From the NCBI GenBank assembly GCA_964016885.1, contig OZ024743.1, positions 192,130,155 to 192,194,154 of the forward strand: a DNA stretch of 64,000 bases, in the 5' to 3' direction. This document shows, in pieces, positions 10,942 through 22,319 of this stretch. The stretch's first letter is position 1; every line of letters begins with the position of its first letter. The DNA comes from Eledone cirrhosa. Lineage: Eukaryota > Mollusca > Cephalopoda > Octopoda > Eledonidae. The position numbers were made by a program, and so were the translations under genes. Under the pieces are notes generated by a model that was given only the letters and a program-made list of their open reading frames with translations, did not search any database and was not told the origin of the DNA.

Positions 10942-11085
10942 GAGACAGAGAATAATGTTCTGTGACGTTACCACCAGTAGACTGCAATCAATTTTCTTTC
11001 TAATTTTCTCTTTTACTTTATATCTCATATCATTAGGCTCGTTACTATACAATTCATAGATGACAATTTTATCAGGAAGTTGGAC
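10942..11085 (-). CDS. IFT122: IFT122 internal exon (48 codons)
   Basis: On the minus strand an acceptor TTACCAG precedes GTCCAACTTCC and a donor GTAAGT follows ATTCTCTGTCTC. The 144-bp exon is open and begins and ends in phase 0. It encodes [19 protein letters not shown] followed by [14 protein letters not shown] and [13 protein letters not shown], close to the vertebrate IFT122 segment IQLPEKILIYELYSEDL and RVKEKIIKKFECNLLVV (family knowledge). IFT122 is a core subunit of the IFT-A complex that carries out retrograde ciliary transport and imports membrane proteins into cilia. This part belongs to the WD40/beta-propeller region. The preceding exon is 15001-15059. The next exon is not in the window, so the following intron exceeds 10.9 kb and contains the hammerhead satellite. 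Confidence 0.93.
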
Positions 11086-11930
11086 CTGGTAAGATGAAAT
11101 AAATCAAATTAAAATTTAATAACTATCTCAATGATAGAGTTCAATAGATATTTCAAAGGAATAACCTGTGGATGATAAATATGAAATAAAGATTGAAAGG
11201 GATTAGCAATTAGTATATATACAAAACACAGTAGAACCAAAATAAATAAAGCAGTTCATGAGATGTGTTACGTGGTGAATCTAAAAGAAAAATAATATAG
11301 CTCCCCTCCCACCAAAAAAAGACTAGAATGAGACGTTGCTAAGTTAGTATGAAAAAATATAGCCAAGAAGGATTGTTTTAACTAAATGCAAGACAAAATC
11401 AGAATAATAATATATTTAAGCACATATAGCAAAGAATAGGAGAAAACAATCGAGAAATACTTATTTAAAAGACTTCTTTTCTTTCTGCACACTTACTTGC
11501 TAGACTAGCATGAGTGTGATGAATAGCTTTTGCCGTATTTGACCACACTAATGAGTGAGAAAATTAACATAGATCTATCATTAATATTTTAAAATATGTT
11601 GTTTCCAAGCTAACATAAGAGAGAAAGTTTCTACTGACATAGTGGTTTTACTAACAACTCAATCATGAAATAGGAGAGAAATTTGCTGTCATGCAGACAA
11701 ACTGAATAGAGAAAGTTAGGTACCTTGCCCAAAGATACAACTCAGTGACTAAATCATGACCATGTGGTCAATTGTCATCATAACTAGATCAACTCAAGGA
11801 GATTTATGGAAACTTCAATATGTTCTTGGAGTGAGTCATTTACTCTGCTATACAGTGCCTGGTCTGTTTACTGTATGAGTAGCAGTCAGAGCAGGTTAAG
11901 TCTATTTGTTCTCCAGTCTGTTTTTAAACA
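11086..11930. other. IFT122 intron, no gene seen
   Basis: AT-rich spacer between the exon and a cluster of piggyBac-type elements. Nothing recognisable was seen. Confidence 0.5.
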
Positions 11931-12104
11931 TTAACTCTTTAGCATTTATATCTGGCCAGAATGCTTTCACCTCTTTCTGTTCTCAAAATAAATAATATCA
12001 CAATCACATAGATTTGATACTATGTGAGATAATTATGTGAAATAAAGTGTTTACCATGAAACTACAATAGTAAATATAGAGTAATGTAAATGCTAAAGGG
12101 TTAA
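11931..12104. mobile_element. piggyBac-type MITE, copy 1 (TTAA flanked)
   Basis: Starts TTAACTCTTTAGCATTTA and ends AAATGCTAAAGGGTTAA, giving about 15-bp terminal inverted repeats with TTAA at each border. The interior shares 'GTGAAATAAAGTGTTTACCA' with the copies at 15750 (opposite strand sense in the body) and 52636. It is 174 bp with TTAA included, has no coding capacity and is a shortened version of the 226-bp form. Confidence 0.85.
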
Positions 12105-12176
12105 AGAAACTGGTACAGACTCTAGTACAGACTAACACAGAGATCAGCAGAGTTGGATCAATAATTATGCAAAAGT

Positions 12177-13140
12177 TTAACCCTTTAGTGTTCAAACTGC
12201 CCGAAATCGCCCAAAATTATTTCCCCTTCATTTGTTCAAACCACCCGAAAACACCCACACTAAAAGTTTGTTCTAAAAATAAACAAACCATCATCAAAGT
12301 CTCGTCAATTCGAGACTGCTGCGAGATTAGGCCCTTACCGCGAAAATTAACACTTAATATAGTGGAACAACTTAAAACAACAAGTGTTTTTTTAACTTTG
12401 AAAGTGCAACAAATTTTTTTTTTGTATCAACATGGCTTATGAAAGTAGCGATACCGACTTTGAAGGTTTTACACACAATGACATTCAGAATAAACAAGAA
12501 ACAAAAGATAATATTAGTGGTTTATCTTCAAATGAATCTGATGTTTATATTTCTGAAATTTCGTCCGACGATGATTGTTGTTTTGAAAGTGAAAACGAAG
12601 GAGGTCTCCAGGGCGCCATTGAAAATATTACAGCAACGTGGTTGAAAAATACCACACTAATATATGTTCCTGATTTTACTCAAAATACTGGTCCACAACA
12701 CACATTAGCTCCCGATGCTAAAGCACTGGATCATTTCTTTTTGTTTTTACCACAAACTTTCTTCGAAGTTGTGGCAGAAGAGATTAATCAATATACCCAA
12801 CAACAGATTTCAAGTCAAGGAAAACCTGATCTGTTTGGCGACCGACAGATGCTGTGGAAATGCAAGCATTTTTTATCGTAAATATTATGTTCGGTATAAA
12901 ACAATTTCCAAAACTGTGGAATTACTGGAACACTGATATAAGGTTTAGTGATTCTTATATATCAAGTATTATGCCGAAAACAACGTATTTAAAATTAAAC
13001 CAGTATTTGCACCTGGTTGATACTTCAAATGCCCCTATTAATTAATTTCACCTGCCCATAAAAGTCAAATTTAACCAAAAAAATCAGGTAAAATTATATA
13101 ATTGTAAATTATTGATATTTAAACATCTACTGACAAAATT
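12177..13140 (+). mobile_element. piggyBac element, 5' fragment
   Basis: TTAA at 12177-12180 is followed by CCCTTTAGTGTTCAAACTGC, a left end of piggyBac type that also resembles the MITE ends (CCCTTTAGCATTTA). The transposase start lies at 12432. No matching right end (GAACACTAAAGGGTTAA) is found. The sequence fades into AT-rich DNA and is followed at 13217 by SINEs, so the element is 3'-truncated. Confidence 0.8.
12432..13045 (+). pseudogene. piggyBac transposase, N-terminal part, frameshifted and truncated
   Basis: The first frame (12432-12881) begins MAYESSDTDFEGF, is acidic and serine rich, then reads DHFFLFLPQTFFEVVAEEIN. This fits the start of the DDE_Tnp_1_7 domain (P---F-LF----L---V-ETN-YA). 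After a frameshift near 12854 a second frame reads MFGIKQFPKLWNYWNTD and SSIMPKTTYLKLNQYLHLVD, the conserved MGI--LP---DYWS-D and MSRNRF--L-R-LH pattern, and then stops at 13045. The DDD catalytic core and C-terminal zinc finger are absent, so the copy is dead. It would have been a cut-and-paste transposase recognising TTAA sites, plausibly the source of the nearby MITEs. Confidence 0.88.
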
Positions 13141-13216
13141 TCAAGTCTGCACATAGAAAATTAAGAAAATTACAAACAAATAAAATTGATAACCCTTTTG
13201 AGTATGATTAACTGAA

Positions 13217-13412
13217 AATAATTGTTTCTACTTTTGGCAACAAGGCCAGCAATTATCCCAGTGCATTACTGGTACTTTATTTTATCGACCCCGTAAGGAT
13301 GAAAGGCAAAGTTAACCTCGGCGGGATTTGAACTCAGATCATGAAAGGACATAACTCTATGCTTCAAAGCATGGTGTCCGACTTTCTACCGATACTGCCA
13401 ATCCACCGCCCT
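13217..13412 (-). mobile_element. Octopod tRNA-derived SINE, copy A
   Basis: The minus strand reads from GGCGGTGGATTGGCAGTATC (box A-like) through GAGTTCAAATCCCGCC (box B) to AACTTTGCC, CTTACGGGGTCGATAAAATA and an AGTAGAAACAATTATT end. It is a complete copy of the most frequent SINE in the window, lying in tandem with copy B. Confidence 0.88.
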
Positions 13413-13413
13413 A

Positions 13414-13603
13414 AAAATAATTGTTTCTACTTTAGGCACAAGGCCAGCAATTACTCAGTGCATTACTGGTACTTCATTTTATCGACCCCGTAAGGATGAA
13501 AGGTAAAGTCAACCTCGGCGGGATTTGAACTCAGATCGTAAAGGGACGTAACTATGCTGGAAAGCATGGCGTCCGACCCTCTACCGATACTGCCAATCCA
13601 CCG
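13414..13603 (-). mobile_element. Octopod tRNA-derived SINE, copy B
   Basis: Second full copy immediately after copy A in the same orientation, differing at several positions (for example TTTAGGCAC instead of TTTTGGCAAC). The two copies are separated only by a short A-rich joint. Confidence 0.88.
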
Positions 13604-13689
13604 TAAAAATAATGCGAACAGATAAGCATGATGTTTGTAAATTAATGCGAATGGTTGAAGAAATAACAAGTGAAATTCTATGTAGTCAC

Positions 13690-13835
13690 TCAGAACCTTC
13701 TCATCATTATTATTGTCTTTAAGTCCACTTTTCCATGCTGGCATGGGTGGATGGGATGTTTTTAGACAATATTTTACAGCCAGATACCCTTCCTGACACC
13801 AATCCTTTCAGTTGTCTCTACAATACACAGAGATA
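13690..13835 (-). mobile_element. LINE/SINE 3' tail, truncated
   Basis: The minus strand contains a GATACCC-type version of the AAGGGTATCTGG tail, CCCATGCCAGCATGG and an AATGATGA end. No head is present. Confidence 0.65.
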
Positions 13836-13937
13836 AGGTGTACCTATTCTAAAAACCAGGATACATATGGCAATTGTAACAATGAAATCTTTAACCATCT
13901 TCCTCTCATTTCTGAAAATGGGATATACATAAGATCA

Positions 13938-14127
13938 ATAATTGTTTCTATTTTAGGCACAAGGCCAGCAATTAACCAGTACATTACTGGTACTTTATTT
14001 TATCGACCCCGTAAGGATGAAAGGCAAAGTTAACCTTGGCGGGATTTGAACGCAGATCATAAAGGGACATAACTCTATGCTTCAAAGCATGGTGTCCAAC
14101 TCTCTACCGATACTGCCAATCCACCGT
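13938..14127 (-). mobile_element. Octopod tRNA-derived SINE, copy C
   Basis: Full-length copy with the same head (ATTGGCAGTATCGGTAGAG) and body as copies A and B. It is the third copy within 1 kb. Confidence 0.88.
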
Positions 14128-15000
14128 GGGGCAATATATTTACAATGCAAATGAAATAGCCATAACTAAATCAATAACCAAAATTTAGGGTCAAAATAAT
14201 CAATTAAATTAATTTCACAATCATTGTGCTTCAAAAAACAAAAGGAAATAAAATAAATGTGAATATATAATGAAGCAACTGTAATGTCAAATATAATAAT
14301 TTCTAACATTGTTACAAGACCAGATTTGCAAAGGAGGTATAGTTAATTAAATTGTTCTCAGTACTTAACTGATACTCGGTAGAACAGGTACTCAGTAGTA
14401 TTCAAACTCGGAATGTTAAAGACCATTGCTTAATCCATTATGTGATACATCATTCTTATAATGACAATCATAATATAACTGCTTTTACCAAAGCAATGGA
14501 CCAGAGGTAATTTCTGCTGTCATTTCCCTTGAAGGCTACATGAGAACTTTTAATTCTCCACCCCATCCCACTGCCTCGAATGCATTCAGATTGATTAACT
14601 TTTGAGCTTTCAAAGAGTTTTCATTTCCTAATAAAAGCATCTACCAATAATAACATTATTCCAAATAGAAAATATAAGACGCAAACTAAAATTACCACAT
14701 CATTGTATTAGAGGAAAGAAATTACATTTACAAAACCTTGCTAGAACCCATATAAAAGTATTTAAATTCCATCCATCCAATAGTTCGGTAAGAAAACCAT
14801 TCCTTTCTATAGTAATACTGTTAAATTGATGCATTTCCTGGATTCAAATAAAGACTGCACTTTTCTAAAACATGAAGCAAGATTACCAAGCAATAGAACA
14901 CTTCCTTGACAAAACCAGTGTCGTTAAATTCAATAAACAGTGCCTTATGTAATTTCTTTTACAAAATATTGGTTCAGTTATCTAAAAAGGCCAAACTTAC
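14128..15000. other. IFT122 intron with a degraded SINE body
   Basis: Mostly unique AT-rich DNA. A remnant of the SINE body appears near 14335-14420 (ACTTAACTGATACTCGG and AGTATTCAAACTCGG). No gene was seen. Confidence 0.5.
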
Positions 15001-15059
15001 AGCTAGTCTCTGGTGATAAACGGCAATCTTTTTCACTGCATCACGACATTTAATTCTTA
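15001..15059 (-). CDS. IFT122: IFT122 internal exon (59 bp)
   Basis: Minus strand: acceptor TTTGCAG, then TAAGAATTAAATG, ending AGACTAGCT before donor GTAAGT. The first two bases complete a Val codon with the last G of the exon at 18398. It then encodes RIKCRDAVKKIAVYHQRLA, against vertebrate RIKCKELVKKIAIYRNRLA (family knowledge). It ends in phase 0, matching the exon at 11085. This short exon has no good alternative reading. The phase agreement on both sides is strong support. Confidence 0.93.
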
Positions 15060-15749
15060 CTGCAAAGATAAAACAACAATAGCTATAAAAAAATGTTCTT
15101 TAAAACACAGGAAGGAAAACAAAAGAGACATATAGTAAACGTTAATCTGTAAGTAAAAATATTTTATCTTATAATGAAATGCTTCATCCTTTTGCAATAA
15201 AGGATGAATCTAATAGACACAAGATAGTTGATTGGAATATTTTGTAAGTCTTAAACACTGAATAAATGTTGGTTCTAGATGAGTCTGTTAGGAAATAAGT
15301 AAAAACATACCAGCACTGATAATAGCTAGAATATTGAGTTAGAGAATGTTATTGAAATTTGTGGCAGTTGAAATTAAAGCAAACCAAATATACATATAGA
15401 GTTAACAGAAGAATCTATATACAAAGAAATGCCAATGTAATTGACCATATAACCCAAAGTATGAGGGGGAAAGTTTAAAACAGTAATGATGGTAAAGATT
15501 ATTATATTGGTAATGGAGACAATGATTTTAATGATCATGTAGTAGGTGAAAGTTATATCATTGTTATTGTTGTGTATCTCAGGTGAGCTCCAGAGAAAAC
15601 AACTACTACATATAGTTTCAAAATATTGAATAACCATGGCACTGTCTAGCTTAGTTGCTGGACCTTCATCATTTCCAACGACAAGTGTTTTAGTTGATTC
15701 AATCAACAGGACTGCTTGCTTGTGAAACTAACATGTAAGTAGTTGAACA
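15060..15749. other. IFT122 intron, no gene seen
   Basis: AT-rich. A 110-codon minus-strand frame (15374-15706) has no recognisable domain and a composition like the surrounding intron, so it is not called. Confidence 0.5.
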
Positions 15750-15975
15750 TTAATCCTTTACCATTTACATTACTCTATATATACTACTGTATTTTCATGG
15801 TAAACACTTTATTTCACATAATTATTTCACATAATATCGAATCTATGAGATTTTGACATTTATTTTGAGAGCAATACCTTAAAATAAGTATGAACAGCCA
15901 GTCACAGCTGGTTTGAAAAGAAAGAGGTGAGAGAATTATGGCTGGATATGGCCGGTTTAGATGCTAAAGGGTTAA
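15750..15975. mobile_element. piggyBac-type MITE, copy 2
   Basis: TTAATCCTTTACCATTTACA at the left and GATGCTAAAGGGTTAA at the right, 226 bp with TTAA at both ends. The interior (CTACTGTATTTTCATGG, GAGATTTTGACATTTATTTT, AGCCAGTCACAGCTGG) matches copy 3 at 52636 along its length. Confidence 0.88.
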
Positions 15976-16059
15976 ATAGACACATGCACCCTTAATATAG
16001 TTCTCGAAGAGATTCAGCATGTCACAATGTGTTACAAGGCTTACCCATTGAATTACACA

Positions 16060-16195
16060 TACAATAGATATTTGCCGGCTGAGCAAACTGAAGCAACCTG
16101 AAATAAAGACACGATGCACTACCCATTTCAAAAATTGAACTCATAACCTTACAATCAGGAGCTGAACACCCTAACCACTATGCCCCATGCCATCA
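16060..16195 (-). mobile_element. tRNA-derived SINE head, degraded
   Basis: On the minus strand: GGCATGGGGCATAGTGGTTA, GTTATGAGTTCAATTTTTG and then CAGGTTGCTTCAG. This is the same head and body as the SINE at 52033, without its LINE-like tail. Confidence 0.65.
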
Positions 16196-16375
16196 CTTTC
16201 CAGCTTTGAAATAAGCTATACCTACTATATTCCTCTTCATTCAACCAAATTGCTAAAAACATGCTAACTGCTTACCTGCTTTGTTCACCAACACCTCTCA
16301 TCATTAGCCATTTCTACTTTGTCACATGTATACCTTGTACTGTTTTCTTCTGTTATAAGTGTACTTACTCTAGGT

Positions 16376-16642
16376 CAGAGGTTCTCAAACCTTTTGGACC
16401 ATCACCGCACTCACAGCCATGTAATACCCTCAGCACTGATCCCCTAACCCTATTTCCAGATAGACTTGCCTACTCGCAAATTGTAAATAATATATAATAA
16501 ATAATATAATACATACCATCATTTGATATTTAATATACTATTATTTCATCTATACTGTCTCCAACTGCCCCCTTGGGCCCCAGCATCCCCTGGACCTTCT
16601 CAATCCTCGCTTTGGAAAAGCACCCACTTTAGAGAACCTCTG
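16376..16642. mobile_element. hAT-type MITE, 267 bp, perfect 8-bp TSD
   Basis: The element starts CAGAGGTTCTCAAACC and ends TTTAGAGAACCTCTG. The terminal inverted repeat is 11 bp perfect (CAGAGGTTCTC), longer with mismatches. CTCTAGGT lies immediately outside both ends (16368-16375 and 16643-16650), an exact 8-bp target-site duplication as made by hAT transposases. The interior is AT-rich and non-coding. A second left end of the same type lies at 54136. Confidence 0.92.
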
Positions 16643-16650
16643 CTCTAGGT

Positions 16651-18397
16651 GACATTTGGTGTTTATCGATATCCATATTATGAATTTTGCATGTGAATGT
16701 ACTAAGTTCACAGGGTCTCATGACATCCCTTCTTTCTAATCATGCACACACTCATCCAACCATCCATACATACACAAAGACAATGAGAAGTAAACTAGAA
16801 GACTTTTTTTTTTCTATGTATTGACTTTAATGAGTAACATGTGTCCTTAGCACTGCAAGCCAGCATAACACTCATCAATACTACAGTGTTCCCCCTACAA
16901 AAATTATACCACAAATGATATAAAAATATATATAACTGATCACTGAGAGTTAAATGCCTTAGCCATAGACACAATACAGCAGTGATGAAAGGATATCAAC
17001 TGCAGATTCCAAGTCAAGTTGTCTCATAACTTTAAACTTGACAATTCAGAAAGATTTATTTCTCATTCACTTAATGCTTAGGAATTAGAATTGAACACCT
17101 GTCCTATTGATCTTTGTAATTCTGTAAGGATTAGCTTTCAGCTTTAAATCTTTCTGACAATACAATAAGAGAAATGGTAATGGTTACGAACTATGTAACA
17201 TTCCTAATTCTGGTACTGAAGCAGAACACTAATTTAAGAACTCAGAATTTATACCTTAAAACTACACAATTTTACTCTTATTTCATCATCACACCAGCTG
17301 ACCTTTCAGATTCAATCTCATTCATCTAGATTGTAAGTTATATATGAGAAACTATGGTTAATTGGCTGAAGTGCTTTGTTTGTGAGCAATGATTTATAAG
17401 TTTGTATCTTCATTAGAATGCTGCCTAAAACAAGGCAATTTAAATTTACTAGTTTCAATCTTGTTGCGAGAGAGAATCAGAGATAAAGTACTCTATACAG
17501 AAACAATGAATACATGAATACGTTAAGATGTCTAAACTGGTTATTGTTGTTTTGCAGATCCAATAAACAATGGAGTTGATATGTAGCACTTGAAACAACT
17601 CTTAATTTTACCTCAACAAACATAATCATTTATGTTTGTTAAACACAGAAAGATTTAAAATTTGATCAGTGAAGTGAAACATAGAGCTGGTCATCATTTA
17701 TCTTGATCAGTTCAGTACTTTTCTACTGAACCACTATTCTGACCACTATAGCTGAAATAATAATAGAAAAAAATTCTCTATGCTATGAGTGAAAGAATTG
17801 TTTTTCATTAAAAGTTACAACTTGTGATCATAAAAGTTTAACTAACTGCATGATAGCTGGGAAAGGACTAAAACGTTAATCAGTGCCTACAAGAAATACT
17901 ACAAAGATAATAAGGCCATTCAATATTTAATGTATGATGCATGCCAAGAGATATATATTAGTAGATAGTAGCTAGAAGAAATAGACTAAAGACCATGATA
18001 GTAAGATTATGCCAATGATAACAGTGAGGGTCAGTAACAAACACTAATGGCAGTGGTAGTGGTAGTGGTGGTGATGGTTATAATGAAAATGTGTTGCTAA
18101 CAAAAGCACAGCAAAGATAAATATTTGTGAAACAATAAGATATTAAATTTTCAACATATAACATAGAAGAAATGTAAAGAAACAATTTCACAGATCCTTT
18201 ATAGATGAACGTTTTCAAGAGTTAATAGTATATAGACAACAAAGAATTAATTTTTTTTATTTTCCACACAATAAAATTACACAGAAACAAAAAAATCTCT
18301 TTTCATAACTATTCAAAAGTACTGTTTCAGTATGAAAATATATTGCCTGTGAAAAAAGTCATAAAACCACGAACAGATAAACTTATAGAATGTATAC
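16651..18397. other. IFT122 intron, no gene seen
   Basis: About 1.7 kb of unique-looking AT-rich DNA with no repeat termini or coding signal that I can support. Confidence 0.5.
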
Positions 18398-18536
18398 CTT
18401 TTTCATTTGTCAAAAGATTTTGAATAATAACATCTGTCATATTATCTCGGTAGGCATATCGATCCTTGCATAAGCCATGTATAGTCGACATTGACACCTG
18501 GTAAAACCGTAAACTTCCTCCTTCGCAGCCAGTAAC
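18398..18536 (-). CDS. IFT122: IFT122 internal exon (139 bp)
   Basis: Minus strand: acceptor GTGCTTCTAG, then GTTACTGGCTGCG, ending AATGAAAAAG before donor GTATAC. The translation [20 protein letters not shown], then [20 protein letters not shown], then LLTNEK closely follows IFT122 (vertebrate [33 protein letters not shown]; family knowledge). It starts in phase 0, directly continuing the preceding exon (SDNI), and leaves one base that the next exon completes. It covers the end of one WD40 blade and a strongly conserved linker. Confidence 0.95.
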
Positions 18537-19050
18537 CTAGAAGCACATAAATAAAACAAGATGGAACTAAGATAAACAAACATTTATGAAAGATGACAAT
18601 AAAAACACTAATTTACACAAGTCAGTGCTGTAAAAAAGAAGCTATAAAGATGGTAGGATATCTGTTATTTGTACCATAAAGAACAAAAAGAGATTGTTAT
18701 GGAGTCATAAATTGAGAACATATTCAAACTATTTCAAAGTGTTTTTCTAAGATGGAAGATAAAGATACATTTCAAGAAGAGGCATGACCAATTTCAGATC
18801 TTTTTTCTTTTATTATCGGGTGTGGTAAAGTGAATAGATGGATAAGTTAGGTATTGAACAAATGGCACATATATCTCTATGCAAGAAACATTATTCCATA
18901 AAATTTGGTTGATTTAGGTGTCAGGAGCAGTTTTCAGGACTTCTAAAAATAAACTGACAGTATAAATTATGTATGATCAACAAACTAGTAGTTAGAGACA
19001 TAAAATTCATCTTCTAATCGCTCATAGTCAATATATGGTAGTTGAACCTG
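18537..19050. other. IFT122 intron, no gene seen
   Basis: AT-rich, with nothing recognisable. Confidence 0.5.
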
Positions 19051-19054
19051 CTAA

Positions 19055-19235
19055 AAATAGCAACCAAATCTCCCTCAAATTACACCCTACCATGTTAGAT
19101 GAGTAAAGGACTCATTAAAAACTACTGTTAAAGAAGTCAAGATGGTCACATCTGGAGCACCTTTGATCATAGGTCTGCTGAATTATAGATTACAGCAGAC
19201 CTATGGCTAAACACAACAATGACTACAGCTTAGAA
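19055..19235. repeat. Interspersed repeat family B copy
   Basis: Contains AAATCTCCCTCAAATTACACC, AGATGGTCACATCTGGAGCA and TTTGATCATAGGTCTGCTGA. Related segments lie at 20995-21075, 22320-22760, 23640-23750 and 30720-30780 (TTTGATCATAGATCTGCTTG). It is a diffuse, old repeat family of unknown type, possibly another SINE. Confidence 0.55.
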
Positions 19236-19599
19236 GAAACAAACATGGAAGAATAATTAAAAAGTTTACTTTGAAAACATGAGGTCACAAGTTCGATTCC
19301 ACTTCATGGCTCTTTGTGTGAATATATTATACCATAGACTTGAGTTGCTACAAGCCTTGTGTATGTTTTTTGAAAGAAAGCCTGTCTGTTTAGAAGCCTG
19401 TCAAATCAGGTGTTCCTGTAAATCAAAAGACCAGCCTTGCCACACTGTCACATTTGATTCTGTTTGGGGATTTCATTAATAGGTACATGTAACTACAGAA
19501 CACTCTACACTCAATAAGTAGGTAGTCTCATTGATCAAACAATTGGAATATAAGTCATTAAAATCAATGAAAAATCACTTTACAGAATGATTGCATATC

Positions 19600-19990
19600 C
19601 TCATAATCATCATCAACATTTAACGTCCATTTTCCCTACTAGCAGGATTAGACAGGTCGCCACAGACCAAGTCAGTACTCAAGCAGATCCACTGACCTTT
19701 ATGAATGGCCAGGGACTTTAAGTTCCTGTGCTTTATAGAGTGCTCAGACAGACCAGAAGCCTGCATCTTGCTTACAAACATTCCAATGCGCTACTGAATA
19801 CATTTTATCATGGTGCCTACACTATGGAGGTTGTCTTATCTTTGATACAGCTGAAAAGTCCAACAAATAAATTAATAAAGATTTACAGAGATCACCTAGC
19901 CATTGTAGATATGAACACAAAAGGAAAGCCATTTATATAGCCAATTCTATATCTTCTGTGAGGTGATGATGAATCTTTCCTCAGTTTTGA
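19600..19990 (-). mobile_element. LINE/SINE-type 3' tail module, minus strand
   Basis: Starts with CATCATCAACATTTAACGTCC and CCCTACTAGCAGGATTAGAC, followed by TTTATAGAGTGCTCAGACAG and further degraded tail sequence. The same module, reading CTTTATGGAGTACATTTTATC, occurs at 34385 and twice at 40250-40700. Confidence 0.55.
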
Positions 19991-20129
19991 TGATAAGCAT
20001 TCAGATGTTCAATCAACTGAACAACTTATGCATTAAATTAACATGTACATAGTTAAGTATTCTACAGAAATGTGTACCCTTAAAATAATTCTTAGGTAAA
20101 ATTAGCCTGACACAATATGACATGATTAA

Positions 20130-20320
20130 AATTTCAGATACAATTTATCTGAGGAGCTGTCCCCATCAATCCAATTTCACTCACAGGCTTGGATCAACAT
20201 GGGGCTATAGCATAAAATACTTGCTCAAGATACCATACAGTGGAACCAAACCTAGAACTTCAAGATTGCAAAGCAAACTTCTTAACCACTCAGCTATTCC
20301 TGCATCCACAACTATTTTCT
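20130..20320 (-). mobile_element. tRNA-derived SINE, degraded
   Basis: On the minus strand: TGCAGGAATAGCTGAGTGGTT, a tRNA-like box A region, then TTGCAATCTTGAAGTTCTAGG (box B-like) and a body containing CTTGAGCAAGTATTTTATGC. It is a separate, older SINE subfamily. Confidence 0.65.
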
Positions 20321-21239
20321 CAACATTAACTGAAAAGCACCAGCAGATTATAGTAAAAAGTTACCACGCAGATTAGAGTAAAAAGTTACCATTTAGTTTG
20401 CTTCCTAATTGTTGCCCACATATCTGAATTAAACTGTATCTAACAGAAAGAATTAAGGCTTGGAATTTGTCATTCTAATATTATGAATAAACAAAGCCTT
20501 CGACAAGAATAAAATTCCTACAACTGTACATGCTATCATGAAATATAACTGCTGCTTATTGCCTAGTAAACAAATGAATGCTAACTAAATTGACTTTAAA
20601 AGGAAATAGAGATAATTGAAAGCTCATCCCAAAGTTACAATACAACCAAAGAAAGAAATATATCTCTATAGAGCCAAACAAAAAAGCCTGTACAAGATCA
20701 CCCAACCTGCAAAAAATAGCAATCATGCCTTCCTGTAATCAAATCACAGTTTTAACTCTTAACATCCTATAATGATTTAGCAGAAGATATCTAAAAACAG
20801 GTTTGTTAATTTAAATGTTTATAGTATCTCTACTAGTGGACAGATTGTTGTGAAAATTATTTGAGGAAAGACTAATTTTTAATGTGATGCAGTTATAGTG
20901 ATGTTTTGTACATTTCAAGATTGTTTTACTAATGTGGTTTCATGTGGTACAAAATGTTAAGAGTTAAAAAGCCACATTGGACAATTTAGTTCTAGGGCCC
21001 TAAAAGAACAGGATGGTCATGGCTGGAATATTCATTATCAATGATTTGCTCAACCAAGGTTGATTTGGAGTTAAATAAAATGTTTCAATATTAAATTACC
21101 TAGTATGAATGAAAATGGAGTTAAACTTAACATGTGAACTCTCCTGTGGTATGTCTAAAATAAACAGCTTTTTGACTCCTGCAAATTAGTACATTCAGTC
21201 AGTATGAATTGCCTCAATCCTTTAACCATCTTAATATTA
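20321..21239. other. IFT122 intron, no gene seen
   Basis: AT-rich. A family B repeat fragment (AGGATGGTCATGGCTGGAAT, AAGGTTGATTTGGAG) lies at about 20995-21075. Confidence 0.5.
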
Positions 21240-21470
21240 ATAATGTAACTGAAGGCAGTAGATTAGCAGTATCAGTAGAGTTTTGCAGTATTAAGTTAAA
21301 TCTTTCTATGTTCTGTGATAAATGCCGCTACGGTAAACTTTGCCTTTTACCTTTGCAGGGTTGATAAAATAAAGTATCAGTTAAGTACAGGTGTTAATAT
21401 AATTGACATATCCCTTCACAAAATTGCTGGCCCTGTGCCAATGCTATAAAGAATATTACTTATGCAATTG
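21240..21470 (+). mobile_element. Octopod tRNA-derived SINE, plus strand, diverged
   Basis: Head TAGATTAGCAGTATCAGTAG at 21263, then a body GGTAAACTTTGCCTTTTACC, TTGATAAAATAAAGTATCAG and AAATTGCTGGCCCTGTGCC. It is in the opposite orientation to the cluster at 13.2-14.1 kb and more diverged. Confidence 0.8.
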
Positions 21471-21834
21471 AATCACACAATGTGTTTTAAACAGAAAACA
21501 TATCAAGAGAAAGATTTAGCATATTAAATATCTATTTCTGTCAGCATTTCCTTATTCCCAATATTGTTTCCAAGGTTTTTCATTATGGAAAACATAAAAA
21601 GAGAAAATTGTATACCCGCTTTTCTCTCAGCATTTCCACATTGTCAAAATTGTTTCCAAGGTTTTTTCATCACTCTGAGATCATTCACAAATGAATTTGA
21701 TATTAGCATAGAGAAAGAGTCCAGCAAAAAATAAATTAAATTGTCTCCACAAAGCTTAGTCTTCAAAGTTTCTGTATCCATGACACTACATGAATAGAAA
21801 TGTCTAATTGCAGAAAGATGTTACTGCAACTGCT

Positions 21835-22010
21835 ACAGTCAGTGGTGGTCTGCCTTAAGGTTTTCTCTCAATGTGGGAGGAGCAATAACAATTGTCATTT
21901 TTAGTGGATTGATAAAATAAAGTACCAGTCACATACTGGGGTTGATGTAATCAACTTTCAACTCCCCACAAATTGTTGGCCTTGCAACTAAATTAGAAAT
22001 CATTTTTAAT
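21835..22010 (+). mobile_element. Octopod tRNA-derived SINE, plus strand, degraded
   Basis: The body is recognisable by TTGATAAAATAAAGTACCAG, GGGGTTGATGTAATC and CAAATTGTTGGCCTTG. The head is largely eroded. Confidence 0.7.
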
Positions 22011-22319
22011 ACTGCTAGGCTTCGGCAAACCCTCTCAAAAAACAAACTTGATGAAAGTATTGGTTTAACTCATACTAACCTGGTTATGAAACAGATTCAG
22101 AGTTATTTGGAAGAAATATCGATTTAGATATAGAAAAAACAATAAATACAAAACTACTCATACTTCTAATAACAAAATAGCTACTCTATGCCTACATATC
22201 TCTCTGTGTGTGCATGCCTGTGCATGTGTATCATTTTAAGTACCTAAATGTAGATCTGTTTCGTTTTTAAACATTAGTAGTAGTTTCCTCATATTTGTCA
22301 ATATGCATTGTTGTTTCAA

